A DNA stretch of 6,129 nucleotides from Candidatus Pygmaiobacter gallistercoris (GTDB taxonomy: Bacteria > Bacillota > Clostridia > Oscillospirales > Ruminococcaceae). This document shows, piece after piece, positions 1-6,100 of the stretch; positions within the stretch are counted from its first letter, which is position 1; each line of letters starts with the position of its first letter. The DNA is taken from the NCBI GenBank assembly GCA_019113125.1, contig DXIA01000111.1:1-6129 (forward strand), written 5' to 3'. The notes under the pieces were generated by a model that made no database searches, was not told the origin of the DNA, and saw only the letters and a list, made by a program, of their open reading frames with translations. Position numbers and translations under genes: made by a program.

Positions 1-11
1 CAAAAAGAAAG

Positions 12-17
12 TATAAT
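12..17 (+). promoter_or_regulatory. Putative -10 box for the first amidohydrolase gene
   Basis: A perfect TATAAT lies in an A-rich setting about 60 bases before the chosen start codon at 79. The matching -35 box would fall outside the window, so only half of the promoter can be seen. If it is real, transcription begins near position 24 and the leader carries the hairpin at 35-61. An ATG at 16 overlaps this box and so would not be in the transcript, which supports the start at 79. Confidence 0.5.
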
Positions 18-34
18 GGAATCATCAAAATACG

Positions 35-61
35 AGATGCCCGGAGATTTTCCGGGCATCT
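35..61 (+). promoter_or_regulatory. Leader hairpin next to the first gene's ribosome binding site
   Basis: AGATGCCCGGA (35-45) pairs perfectly with TCCGGGCATCT (51-61) across a five-base loop, giving an 11-bp GC-rich stem. It ends four bases before the GGGAGG ribosome binding site (65-70). Only a short run of T follows, so it would be a poor intrinsic terminator. It may be an attenuator, an mRNA-stabilising or translation-modulating hairpin, or a weak terminator of an upstream gene. The structure is seen directly; the role is inferred. Confidence 0.6.
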
Positions 62-78
62 TTCGGGAGGGAACTGGA

Positions 79-1431
79 ATGGACAGAATTGAACAAAAGA
101 TCTGCGACATCATCGACAGCAAGAAGGACGAGATCATCGCCTTTGGGCGGGACATCTTCTGCCACGCTGAGCTGGGTTATAAGGAAAAACGGACCAGCGG
201 CAAGTTTGTCGAGGAGATGGAAAAACTCGGGATGAGCCCCGAGACCGGTTATGCGATCACCGGCGTCAAGAGCTACCTCAAGCCGAAGGGCACCGAGGGG
301 CCGACCCTTGCGGTGATCGGCGAGATGGACGCGCTGCCCATTCCGAACCACCCCGATTCCTGGAGTGAGACCGGCGCCGCCCACTGCTGTGGCCACAACG
401 CCCAGCTGACCGGCGTGGTCGGCGCGGCGATGGCACTGGCGGATCCCGAGGTCGCGGCCGCGATGGGCGGCAATCTCTGCTTTATGGCGGTGCCGGCCGA
501 GGAGTATGTTGATGTCGCCTACCGCACCGGCCTGATGAAGGAGGGCAAGATCCGGTACGGCGGCGGCAAGTGCGAGCTGATCCGGGTCGGCGCGTTTGAC
601 GACATCGATATCGCGATGGGCCACCACACCTTCACCAACGGGGATTTTGGCATCTACAACAGCAGTTCCAACGGCTTTGTCAACAAGACGGTCACCTTCA
701 AGGGACGCGCGGCGCATGCGGCGGGTTCGCCGAACGAGGGCATCGACGCGCTGAACGCCGCCACCGCCGCGATGGTCAACATCGCGCTGCAGCAGGAGAG
801 TTTCCGGGATGAGGATACCGTGCGGGTGCACGGGTTCATCTCTGCCGGCGGCACCGCAGTGAATGTCATTGCCGACAATGTAACGATGGAATATTCGGTT
901 CGGGGCAAGACTGCCGAGGCATTTAAAGATGCTTCGCTGAAGGTTGACCGCTCGCTCAAGGCGGCGGCAATGGCCACCGGCTGCGGGGTCACCATCGAGA
1001 CGCTGCCCGGTTATATGCCCGGCGTGTCCAACCCGCATGAGGAGGTCCTCGACAGTGTGCTAAAGGATCTCACCGACGACAAGTACAACAAGCGTCAGGA
1101 TATGGGCGCCGGCTTTCACATGACCGGCAGCGACGATTTCGGCGACGTTGCGACCCTGATGCCGCTGATCCACTTCTACACCGGCGGCTATACCGGCAGC
1201 CTGCACAATCCCGATATTCGGGTCACCGACGAGTATCTGGCCTATGTCGTCACGGCGAAGATCTTTGCGCTGACCGCCTATCGCCTGATGAAGGACGGCG
1301 CGGCGAAGGCAAAGGAGAACATTGCCGATTATAAGCCGAACATGACAAAGGAGGAGTATCTCGCCTTCATGGAGAGCATGCTCACCACCGAGGTTGTGGA
1401 CCCGACCCCGCTGCCGATCGTCGGCAAGTAA
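79..1431 (+). CDS. M20 family metallo-amidohydrolase (copy 1)
   Basis: The protein has 450 residues and is predicted to be a cytoplasmic zinc- or manganese-type hydrolase of peptidase family M20 (M20D/AbgB-like), cleaving an amide bond in an N-acyl amino acid, aminoacyl or dipeptide-like compound. Visible hallmarks are HAELGY (29-34, the family HPELG motif), GEMDALP (81-87), HCCGHN (102-107, metal-ligand Cys104 and His106), PAEE (139-142, catalytic and metal Glu pair), GHH (181-183) and the C-terminal LHNP with His376. The lid or dimerisation domain covers roughly 199-310 and opens with FKGRAAHAA. The start at 79 is chosen because GGGAGG lies at 65-70, because the tandem copy begins at the same residue, and because an upstream in-frame ATG at 16 sits in a -10 box. 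There is no signal peptide. A terminator follows directly. The exact substrate cannot be read from the sequence; p-aminobenzoyl-glutamate hydrolase is one relative, not a firm assignment. Confidence 0.9.
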   Translation: MDRIEQKICDIIDSKKDEIIAFGRDIFCHAELGYKEKRTSGKFVEEMEKLGMSPETGYAITGVKSYLKPKGTEGPTLAVIGEMDALPIPNHPDSWSETGAAHCCGHNAQLTGVVGAAMALADPEVAAAMGGNLCFMAVPAEEYVDVAYRTGLMKEGKIRYGGGKCELIRVGAFDDIDIAMGHHTFTNGDFGIYNSSSNGFVNKTVTFKGRAAHAAGSPNEGIDALNAATAAMVNIALQQESFRDEDTVRVHGFISAGGTAVNVIADNVTMEYSVRGKTAEAFKDASLKVDRSLKAAAMATGCGVTIETLPGYMPGVSNPHEEVLDSVLKDLTDDKYNKRQDMGAGFHMTGSDDFGDVATLMPLIHFYTGGYTGSLHNPDIRVTDEYLAYVVTAKIFALTAYRLMKDGAAKAKENIADYKPNMTKEEYLAFMESMLTTEVVDPTPLPIVGK

Positions 1432-1446
1432 ACAATTTTCAGCCTG

Positions 1447-1483
1447 CGGCACACCTGATTTTTTGTCAGGTGTGCCGTTTTTT
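1447..1483 (+). terminator. Intrinsic terminator after the first amidohydrolase
   Basis: A perfect 12-bp stem, CGGCACACCTGA (1447-1458) with TCAGGTGTGCCG (1466-1477), encloses a seven-base T-rich loop and is followed by six T (1478-1483). It starts 15 bases after the stop codon. This is a strong Rho-independent terminator for the + strand and should largely separate the two paralogous genes into different transcripts. Confidence 0.92.
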
Positions 1484-1526
1484 GGGGGAAATAGAGGAGA
1501 AGGCGGGCAGAATTTTTATTTTTTGC

Positions 1527-1554
1527 TGGACAATCCTGGAACCGGTGCTATAAT
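1527..1554 (+). promoter_or_regulatory. Promoter of the second amidohydrolase gene
   Basis: TGGACA (1527-1532, five of six matches to TTGACA) is followed by a 16-base spacer and a perfect TATAAT (1549-1554). A TG at 1546-1547 makes it an extended -10 promoter. Transcription should start near 1561, leaving a leader of about 85 bases. The position between a strong terminator and the next start codon fits an independent transcription unit. Confidence 0.78.
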
Positions 1555-1572
1555 AAGGACATTAAATACTTT

Positions 1573-1616
1573 GCGTTGACGCGTTGAAGTGACAGAATGT
1601 TTTTTGCGCCGGGCGC
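1573..1616 (+). promoter_or_regulatory. Leader of second amidohydrolase: GCGTTGA repeat and small GC hairpin
   Basis: Shortly downstream of the expected transcription start, GCGTTGA occurs twice with an 8-base period (1573-1579 and 1581-1587). Further on, GCGCC (1606-1610) and GGCGC (1612-1616) are inverted around one base. Either could be a protein-binding site or a minor RNA structure. They are short enough to be chance, and I assign no function. Confidence 0.25.
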
Positions 1617-1646
1617 GGAGAAATTTGATAGGGGAGGAAGAGAAAG

Positions 1647-2996
1647 ATGGACAAAATCGAGCAAAAGATCTGCGACATTATCGAGAGCAAAAAGGATGAG
1701 ATCATGGCCTTTGGCCGCGATATCTTCTGCCATGCGGAGCTGGGCTACAAAGAAAAGCGCACCAGCGGCAGGTTTGTCGAAGAGATGGAAAAACTCGGCA
1801 TGAGCCCTGAGACCGGCTATGCGATTACCGGTGTCAAGAGCTATCTCAAGCCGAAGGGCACCGAGGGTCCGACCCTCGCGGTGATCGGCGAGATGGACGC
1901 GCTGCCCATCCCGAACCACCCCGATGCCTGGAGCGAGACCGGTGCCTCCCACTGCTGCGGCCACAACGCTCAGCTGGCCGGCGTGGTCGGCGCGGCGATG
2001 GCGCTGGCGGATCCCGAGGTCGCGGCCGCGATGGGCGGCAACCTCTGCTTTATGGCGGTGCCGGCGGAGGAGTTCGTCGACATGGAGTTCAAGAACCAGC
2101 TGATGAAGGAGGGCAAGCTCGGCTACGGCGGCGGCAAGTGCGAGCTGATCCGGGTCGGCGCGTTTGACGACATCAACATCGCGCTGGGCCACCACACCTT
2201 CCCCGGCGCGGACTACGGTATCTACAACAACAGCTCCAACGGCTTTGTCAACAAGACGGTCACCTTCAAGGGCCGCGCCGCACACGCGGCGAGCGAGCCG
2301 CATGAGGGCATCGACGCGCTGAATGCCGCTACCGCCGCGATGGTCAACATCGCGCTGCAGCAGGAGAGTTTCCGGGATGAGGACACCGTCCGGGTGCACG
2401 GTTTCATCTCGGGCGGCGGCACCGCGGTCAACGTCATCGCCGACCATGTCACGATGCAGTATTCGGTCCGCGCCAAGACCCCCGAGGCCTACAAGGATGC
2501 TGCGGCCAAGGTCGACCGCTCGCTCAAGGCAGCGGCGATGGCCACCGGCTGTGGGGTCACCATTGAGACGATGGCCGGTTACATGTCCAACGTCGTCAAC
2601 CCCCACACCGAGGTGCTGGAGAGCGTGCTGGACGACATCGCGGCCGAGGGCAAGTACACCAAACGCCGCGACCTGCTCGAGCACTCCACCGGCAGCGACG
2701 ACTTTGGCGACGTCGCGACCCTGATGCCGCTGGTCCACTTCTCCACCGGCGGCTATGTCGGCAACCTGCACAACCCCGACGTCCGGGTCGAGGACGAATA
2801 TCTGGCCTATGTCATCACCGCGAAGATCTTCGCGCTGACCGCTTACCGCCTGATGAAGGACGGCGCGGCGAAGGCAAAGGAGAACATCGCCGACTACAAG
2901 CCGGTCATGACCAAGGAGGAGTACCTCGCCTTCATGGACAGCATGCAGCACACCGAGGTGGTCGAACCCACCCCGCTGCCGATCGTCGGCAAATAA
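1647..2996 (+). CDS. M20 family metallo-amidohydrolase (copy 2)
   Basis: This 449-residue protein is a tandem paralogue of the gene before it, about 85% identical by manual alignment, with one net residue deleted near 330-347. It keeps every recognisable catalytic element: HAELGY, GEMDALP, HCCGHN, VPAEE, LGHH, FKGRAAHAA and the final LHNP. It should therefore be an active amidohydrolase of the M20D/AbgB-like type, acting in the cytoplasm (no signal peptide). GGGGAGG at 1631-1637 lies nine bases before the ATG. Differences from copy 1 cluster at residues 143-160, 177-191 and 331-347, which flank the metal-ligand motifs, so the two enzymes may differ in substrate preference. It has its own promoter and terminator. 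M20D enzymes commonly dimerise through the lid domain, so a mixed dimer with copy 1 is conceivable but unproven. The substrate is unknown. Confidence 0.9.
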   Translation: MDKIEQKICDIIESKKDEIMAFGRDIFCHAELGYKEKRTSGRFVEEMEKLGMSPETGYAITGVKSYLKPKGTEGPTLAVIGEMDALPIPNHPDAWSETGASHCCGHNAQLAGVVGAAMALADPEVAAAMGGNLCFMAVPAEEFVDMEFKNQLMKEGKLGYGGGKCELIRVGAFDDINIALGHHTFPGADYGIYNNSSNGFVNKTVTFKGRAAHAASEPHEGIDALNAATAAMVNIALQQESFRDEDTVRVHGFISGGGTAVNVIADHVTMQYSVRAKTPEAYKDAAAKVDRSLKAAAMATGCGVTIETMAGYMSNVVNPHTEVLESVLDDIAAEGKYTKRRDLLEHSTGSDDFGDVATLMPLVHFSTGGYVGNLHNPDVRVEDEYLAYVITAKIFALTAYRLMKDGAAKAKENIADYKPVMTKEEYLAFMDSMQHTEVVEPTPLPIVGK

Positions 2997-3013
2997 TTCT
3001 CTGAGATTTACAA

Positions 3014-3044
3014 GGGCGGCACGCGCGTTCGTGCCGCCCCTTTT
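3014..3044 (+). terminator. Intrinsic terminator after the second amidohydrolase
   Basis: GGGCGGCACG (3014-3023) pairs perfectly with CGTGCCGCCC (3030-3039) around a six-base loop, and CTTTT follows. The stem is very GC-rich, the T run is short. It lies 17 bases after the stop codon and just before the promoter of the regulator gene. Confidence 0.87.
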
Positions 3045-3050
3045 GCGCTA

Positions 3051-3080
3051 TGGACAGCCGGGAACCTGCCGTGCTATACT
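3051..3080 (+). promoter_or_regulatory. Promoter of the TetR-family regulator gene
   Basis: TGGACA (3051-3056) and TATACT (3075-3080) are 18 bases apart, with a TG at 3072-3073 giving an extended -10. Transcription would begin near 3087, a little before the ribosome binding site. An ATG at 3050 overlaps the -35 box and cannot be the start of the encoded protein if this promoter is used. Confidence 0.7.
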
Positions 3081-3109
3081 TTTGCAGAGGGAAACAGGAG
3101 GTGCTGCGC

Positions 3110-3727
3110 ATGGGACGCCCGACCGATATCAGCAGAGATCAGATTCTTGATACCGCCCGCACGCTTTTTTTGGAGCACGGCATCGCGGGAACCGAGATGA
3201 AGGAGATCGCAGCGCTTGTGGGAATCAGCCGCAGCTCCCTCTATCGCTATTTCGGCTCCAAGGAGGACATCGCATTTTGTGTCGCGGCACAGCTGCTCAC
3301 CGCGCTGCAGCTGCCGGAGTGCGCGGGGGACCCGCAGCTGGACGGAAAAAATCAGCTGCGGCAGCTGCTCGACCGGATCGTTGCACTGCTGATCGCACAC
3401 CGTAGAGAGGTGCGGCTGCTGGACGAATTTGATCAGCTGTTCACCGATCCCTACCCGGAGAGCGCGGCCGCACGGGACTATGTGCAGTTCAACAGGAATT
3501 TCTTTTTTGCGCCGGTGGAAAAGGCGCTGTTCCGCGGCCTGTCCGACGGCAGCCTCAGATCGGAACAACCGGTGCGGCTGCTCTCCCGAATGCTGACCAA
3601 TACGCTGCTGGCGGCGGCACAGCGCACCCTGCCCCGCGCCGCGCATCTGCGGGAGGAACAGGGCTATGCCGAGGAATATCTGATCGGACTGCCGGCATTG
3701 TTGGTCGAGGGGCTGTCGGCAAAATGA
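3110..3727 (+). CDS. TetR/AcrR-family transcriptional regulator
   Basis: The 205-residue protein has the usual TetR length and layout. The N-terminal DNA-binding domain spans about 8-54: ISRDQILDTARTLF forms helix 1, and MKEIAALVGISRSSLYRYF (30-48) is the helix-turn-helix, ending in the family-typical YFGSKEDI. The C-terminal part (about 60-205) is helical and would bind a ligand and form the dimer; its ligand cannot be guessed. The start at 3110 is supported by an ideal AGGAGGTG at 3096-3103, by a promoter overlapping the alternative ATG at 3050, and by MGRP, a common opening for this family. It lies directly upstream of, and in the same direction as, the beta-glucosidase gene, and the DNA between them carries a perfect palindrome over a -35 box. 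The likely role is therefore repression of that gene. No copy of the palindrome is seen at its own promoter, so autoregulation is not supported. Confidence 0.9.
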   Translation: MGRPTDISRDQILDTARTLFLEHGIAGTEMKEIAALVGISRSSLYRYFGSKEDIAFCVAAQLLTALQLPECAGDPQLDGKNQLRQLLDRIVALLIAHRREVRLLDEFDQLFTDPYPESAAARDYVQFNRNFFFAPVEKALFRGLSDGSLRSEQPVRLLSRMLTNTLLAAAQRTLPRAAHLREEQGYAEEYLIGLPALLVEGLSAK

Positions 3728-3749
3728 CAAAAAAATAAAAAATCTTATG

Positions 3750-3773
3750 GCGGATTGTCAATTGACAATCCGC
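3750..3773. promoter_or_regulatory. Perfect 24-bp palindrome, predicted operator
   Basis: The left arm GCGGATTGTCAA (3750-3761) is the exact reverse complement of the right arm TTGACAATCCGC (3762-3773), with no spacer at the centre. The right arm begins with the -35 hexamer of the beta-glucosidase promoter, so a bound dimer would block RNA polymerase. Its length and symmetry suit a TetR-family dimer, and the TetR gene ends 22 bases upstream. In RNA it could also form a 10-bp stem with an AATT loop followed by TTTCT, making a weak terminator for the regulator gene. The two roles are not exclusive. The site is preceded by A-rich DNA (3729-3742). Confidence 0.75.
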
Positions 3774-3789
3774 TTTCTGCTGCGATAAT
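3762..3789 (+). promoter_or_regulatory. Promoter of the GH3 beta-glucosidase gene
   Basis: A consensus TTGACA (3762-3767) is followed after 16 bases by GATAAT (3784-3789), with TG at 3781-3782 extending the -10 box. A-tracts at 3729-3742 sit where a distal UP element could act. Transcription should start near 3796. The near-consensus elements suggest a strong promoter that needs repression, consistent with the overlapping palindrome. Confidence 0.78.
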
Positions 3790-3798
3790 TGAATTAGA

Positions 3799-3822
3799 GT
3801 TAAAAGACACATGTCTCATAAC
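3799..3822. promoter_or_regulatory. Imperfect palindrome in the beta-glucosidase leader
   Basis: GTTA (3799-3802) and TAAC (3819-3822), plus AGACA (3805-3809) and TGTCT (3812-3816), are arranged symmetrically about one centre, so nine of twelve pairs match. The site lies just downstream of the expected transcription start and ends four bases before the ribosome binding site. Its sequence differs from the palindrome at 3750-3773, so it would suit a different regulator. As RNA it would be only a weak hairpin. Confidence 0.4.
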
Positions 3823-3838
3823 AAAAGGAGGGCATTTG

Positions 3839-6100
3839 ATGAAACTCGATGTGGAGGGGATCCTGTCCCGAATGACGCTGGAGGAGAAGGCGGCGCTCTG
3901 CTCCGGCGCGGACTTCTGGAAGACCAAGGCGATTGAGCGTCTCGGCGTGCCGGCGGTGATGGTGACCGACGGACCGCACGGGCTGCGCAAGCAGGAGGGG
4001 GAGAGCGACCACCTCGGGCTCAACCAGAGTGTGCGGGCGGTCTGTTACCCATCCGGCGCGGGGCTGGCCTCAAGTTTTGATACCGCGCTGATCCGCAAGC
4101 TGGGCGAGACGCTCGGCGAGACCGCGGCGGGGGAGAAGGTACACACCCTGCTCGGGCCTGCGGTGAACATCAAGCGCAGTCCCCTCTGTGGCCGGAACTT
4201 TGAGTATCTGTCGGAGGACCCCTGGCTTGCCGGAGAGATGGCGGCCGCCTATGTGCAGGGGGTGCAATCCCGCGGGGTGGGCACCAGCGTCAAGCACTTT
4301 GCGGCCAACAACCAGGAGAGTGAGCGGATGTCGGTCAGCGCCGAGGTCAGCGAGCGGGCGCTGCGGGAGATCTACCTGACGGCGTTTGAAAAGACGGTGC
4401 GGCAGGCGCAGCCCTGGACGCTGATGTGCGCCTACAACCGGATCAACGGCACCTACTGCTGCGAGAATCCCTGGTTGCTGGATCAGCTGCTGCGCCGCGA
4501 ATGGGGATTCGACGGGATTGTCATGACCGACTGGGGCGCGATGAATGATCGCTGCCGCGCCCTTGCAGCGGGCCTTGAGCTCGAGATGCCGGCGAGCGGC
4601 GGGGAGAACGACAAAAAGATCGTCGAGCAGGTCAAGAGCGGTGCGCTGGACGAGGCGGTGTTGGACGAGGCGGTGCGGCGGCTGCTGTGCTGGATCGCAA
4701 AGGGGATCGACCCACGTGAGCCCGCCCAGTCATATGATCGGCAGGCACAGCACGAATTTGCCCGCGAGGCGGCGGGCCGCACCGCGGTGCTGCTCAAGAA
4801 CGAGGGGGTGCTGCCTCTCAAAAAGGGCGCAAAGCTCGCCTTCATCGGCGGGTTCGCAGAGCACCCGCGGTATCAGGGCGGCGGCTCCTCCCACATCAAC
4901 AGCGTGCGGGTGACCAATGCACTGGAATCCTGCGCGTCGCTGGCCGAAATCGAATACGCCGAGGGTTTTGCCGCCGATGCGGATGAGAGTGATTCCGAAA
5001 AACTGCGGGCGGCGGTCGAGGCCGCACAGCGGGCGGAGTGCGCGGTGATCTTTGCCGGTCTGCCGGACAGCTACGAGTCGGAAGGGTACGACCGCACCCG
5101 TCTCGATCTGCCCGCCTGCCAGAACGAGCTGATTGCGGCGGTCGCGGCGGTACAGCCCAATACCGTGGTGGTGCTGCACAACGGCAGCCCGGTCACCATG
5201 CCCTGGCTGGACAAGGTTGCGGCGGTGCTCGAGATGTACCTCGGCGGCGAGGCGGTCGGCGAGGCGGAGGCGGATCTGCTCTTCGGCGCGGTGAATCCGT
5301 CCGGGCGGCTGGCTGAGACCTTCCCGCTCCGGCTGGAGGACACGCCGGCTTTTCTGAACTTCCCGGGCAGCGGCAAGAAGGTGACCTACGGCGAGGGAAT
5401 CTATGTCGGCTACCGCTGGTATGACGCGCGGAAGATGGCGGTGCTCTTCCCGTTCGGGTACGGCCTGTCCTACACCACCTTTGCCTATACCGGCATCGAA
5501 CTCGACCGCAATCGGCTCGCGATGGGAGAGAATCAGCTGACGGTGCGGGTGCGGGTGAAGAACACCGGCACCCGCAGCGGCCGGGAGACGGTGCAGCTGT
5601 ATGTCCGCCCGGAGGATCACCATGACCGGCCGGTACAGGAGCTCAAGGGATTTGCCAAGGTTGCGCTCGAGCCGGGCGAGGAGAAGGAGGTCGTTTTCCA
5701 CCTCGACCGCCGCAGCTTTTCGGTCTATGACGAGCGGATCCACGATTGGTATCTGCCCGCCGGGCGGTATGAGATCTGCGCCGGACCGCACAGCCGCGCG
5801 CTGCCGCTGTGCGCCGCCGTCGAGGCGGAGTCGGCGCCCCGCCCGCTGGTGGTGGATGAGACGACCACCCTCGGCGAGATTCTGGACAGCGGCCGCCGCT
5901 GCGCGGGGATCGATGCGGTTGCGAAGACCTTCGGCATCGGCGGAGAAGAGCCCTCCGGCGAACAGCTCGGCGCCGGTACCAACCAGATGATGCAGGAGAT
6001 GATGCGGGGAATGCCGCTGCGCCGTCTTGTGACCTTCGGCGGGATGTGCTGGGAACAGATCGAGCAGATCGAGAAGGAACTGCAGCCGAAAGAGGATTGA
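3839..6100 (+). CDS. bglB: Glycoside hydrolase family 3 beta-glucosidase
   Basis: The 753-residue cytoplasmic enzyme should remove terminal beta-glucosyl units from cellobiose or other beta-glucosides with retention of configuration. An N-terminal barrel (about 1-290) carries TDGPHGLR (substrate Asp44), GRNFEYLSEDP, KHFAANNQES (Lys152, His153) and VMTDWGAM with the predicted nucleophile Asp231. The alpha/beta sandwich (about 300-560) carries ESEGYDR with predicted acid/base Glu415. A fibronectin-III-like domain (about 575-650) follows, then an extra tail (about 665-753) containing MPLRRLVTF. Length and motif wording strongly recall Clostridium thermocellum BglB, which is the basis of the symbol. 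There is no signal peptide. The start at 3839 has AGGAGGG at 3826-3832; an in-frame TTG at 3755 lies inside the upstream palindrome. It is probably controlled by the TetR protein just upstream. GH3 also includes xylosidases and hexosaminidases, so exact specificity is not certain. Confidence 0.93.
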   Translation: MKLDVEGILSRMTLEEKAALCSGADFWKTKAIERLGVPAVMVTDGPHGLRKQEGESDHLGLNQSVRAVCYPSGAGLASSFDTALIRKLGETLGETAAGEKVHTLLGPAVNIKRSPLCGRNFEYLSEDPWLAGEMAAAYVQGVQSRGVGTSVKHFAANNQESERMSVSAEVSERALREIYLTAFEKTVRQAQPWTLMCAYNRINGTYCCENPWLLDQLLRREWGFDGIVMTDWGAMNDRCRALAAGLELEMPASGGENDKKIVEQVKSGALDEAVLDEAVRRLLCWIAKGIDPREPAQSYDRQAQHEFAREAAGRTAVLLKNEGVLPLKKGAKLAFIGGFAEHPRYQGGGSSHINSVRVTNALESCASLAEIEYAEGFAADADESDSEKLRAAVEAAQRAECAVIFAGLPDSYESEGYDRTRLDLPACQNELIAAVAAVQPNTVVVLHNGSPVTMPWLDKVAAVLEMYLGGEAVGEAEADLLFGAVNPSGRLAETFPLRLEDTPAFLNFPGSGKKVTYGEGIYVGYRWYDARKMAVLFPFGYGLSYTTFAYTGIELDRNRLAMGENQLTVRVRVKNTGTRSGRETVQLYVRPEDHHDRPVQELKGFAKVALEPGEEKEVVFHLDRRSFSVYDERIHDWYLPAGRYEICAGPHSRALPLCAAVEAESAPRPLVVDETTTLGEILDSGRRCAGIDAVAKTFGIGGEEPSGEQLGAGTNQMMQEMMRGMPLRRLVTFGGMCWEQIEQIEKELQPKED

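Larger units (their letters stand above)
79..2996. repeat. Tandem gene duplication (79-1431 and 1647-2996)
   Basis: The two amidohydrolase genes form a direct repeat separated by 215 bases of unrelated intergenic DNA. Nucleotide similarity is uneven. Exactly identical blocks include 38 bases (436-473 and 2004-2041), 53 bases (763-815 and 2331-2383) and 41 bases (1282-1322, and the matching part of copy 2). Other stretches, such as 875-950, differ at many third positions. The duplication covers the coding regions but not the promoters or terminators. Confidence 0.88.

Noticed and set aside
16..78. N-terminal extension of the first amidohydrolase from an ATG at 16
   Set aside because: This ATG overlaps a TATAAT box, the extension runs through a perfect hairpin, and the paralogue starts at the residue matching position 79, which has a good ribosome binding site.
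25..1038. Long minus-strand open frame of 337 codons opposite the first amidohydrolase
   Set aside because: It is a by-product of GC-rich third positions in the sense gene. A related frame opposite the second copy is similar only because the sense strand is duplicated; the composition (many His, Arg, Gly, Val) is typical of antisense shadows.
1597..1803. Small + strand open frame in the leader of the second amidohydrolase
   Set aside because: It overlaps the start of the well-supported gene in another frame, has no ribosome binding site and translates to low-complexity sequence.
1548..2951. Minus-strand open frame of 467 codons opposite the second amidohydrolase
   Set aside because: It covers the sense gene, has no recognisable domain, and its C-terminal end runs into the promoter and leader of the sense gene.
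3050..3109. Upstream start for the TetR gene
   Set aside because: The ATG overlaps a -35 box and has no ribosome binding site; the start at 3110 has an ideal AGGAGGTG and gives a normal TetR N-terminus.
3755..3838. Upstream TTG start for the beta-glucosidase
   Set aside because: It lies inside the palindrome and before the expected transcription start. GH3 relatives begin close to the MTLEEKAALCSG motif, as the start at 3839 does.
4730..5791. Minus-strand open frame of 353 codons opposite the beta-glucosidase
   Set aside because: It is antisense to conserved GH3 domains, without a promoter, ribosome binding site or recognisable motif.
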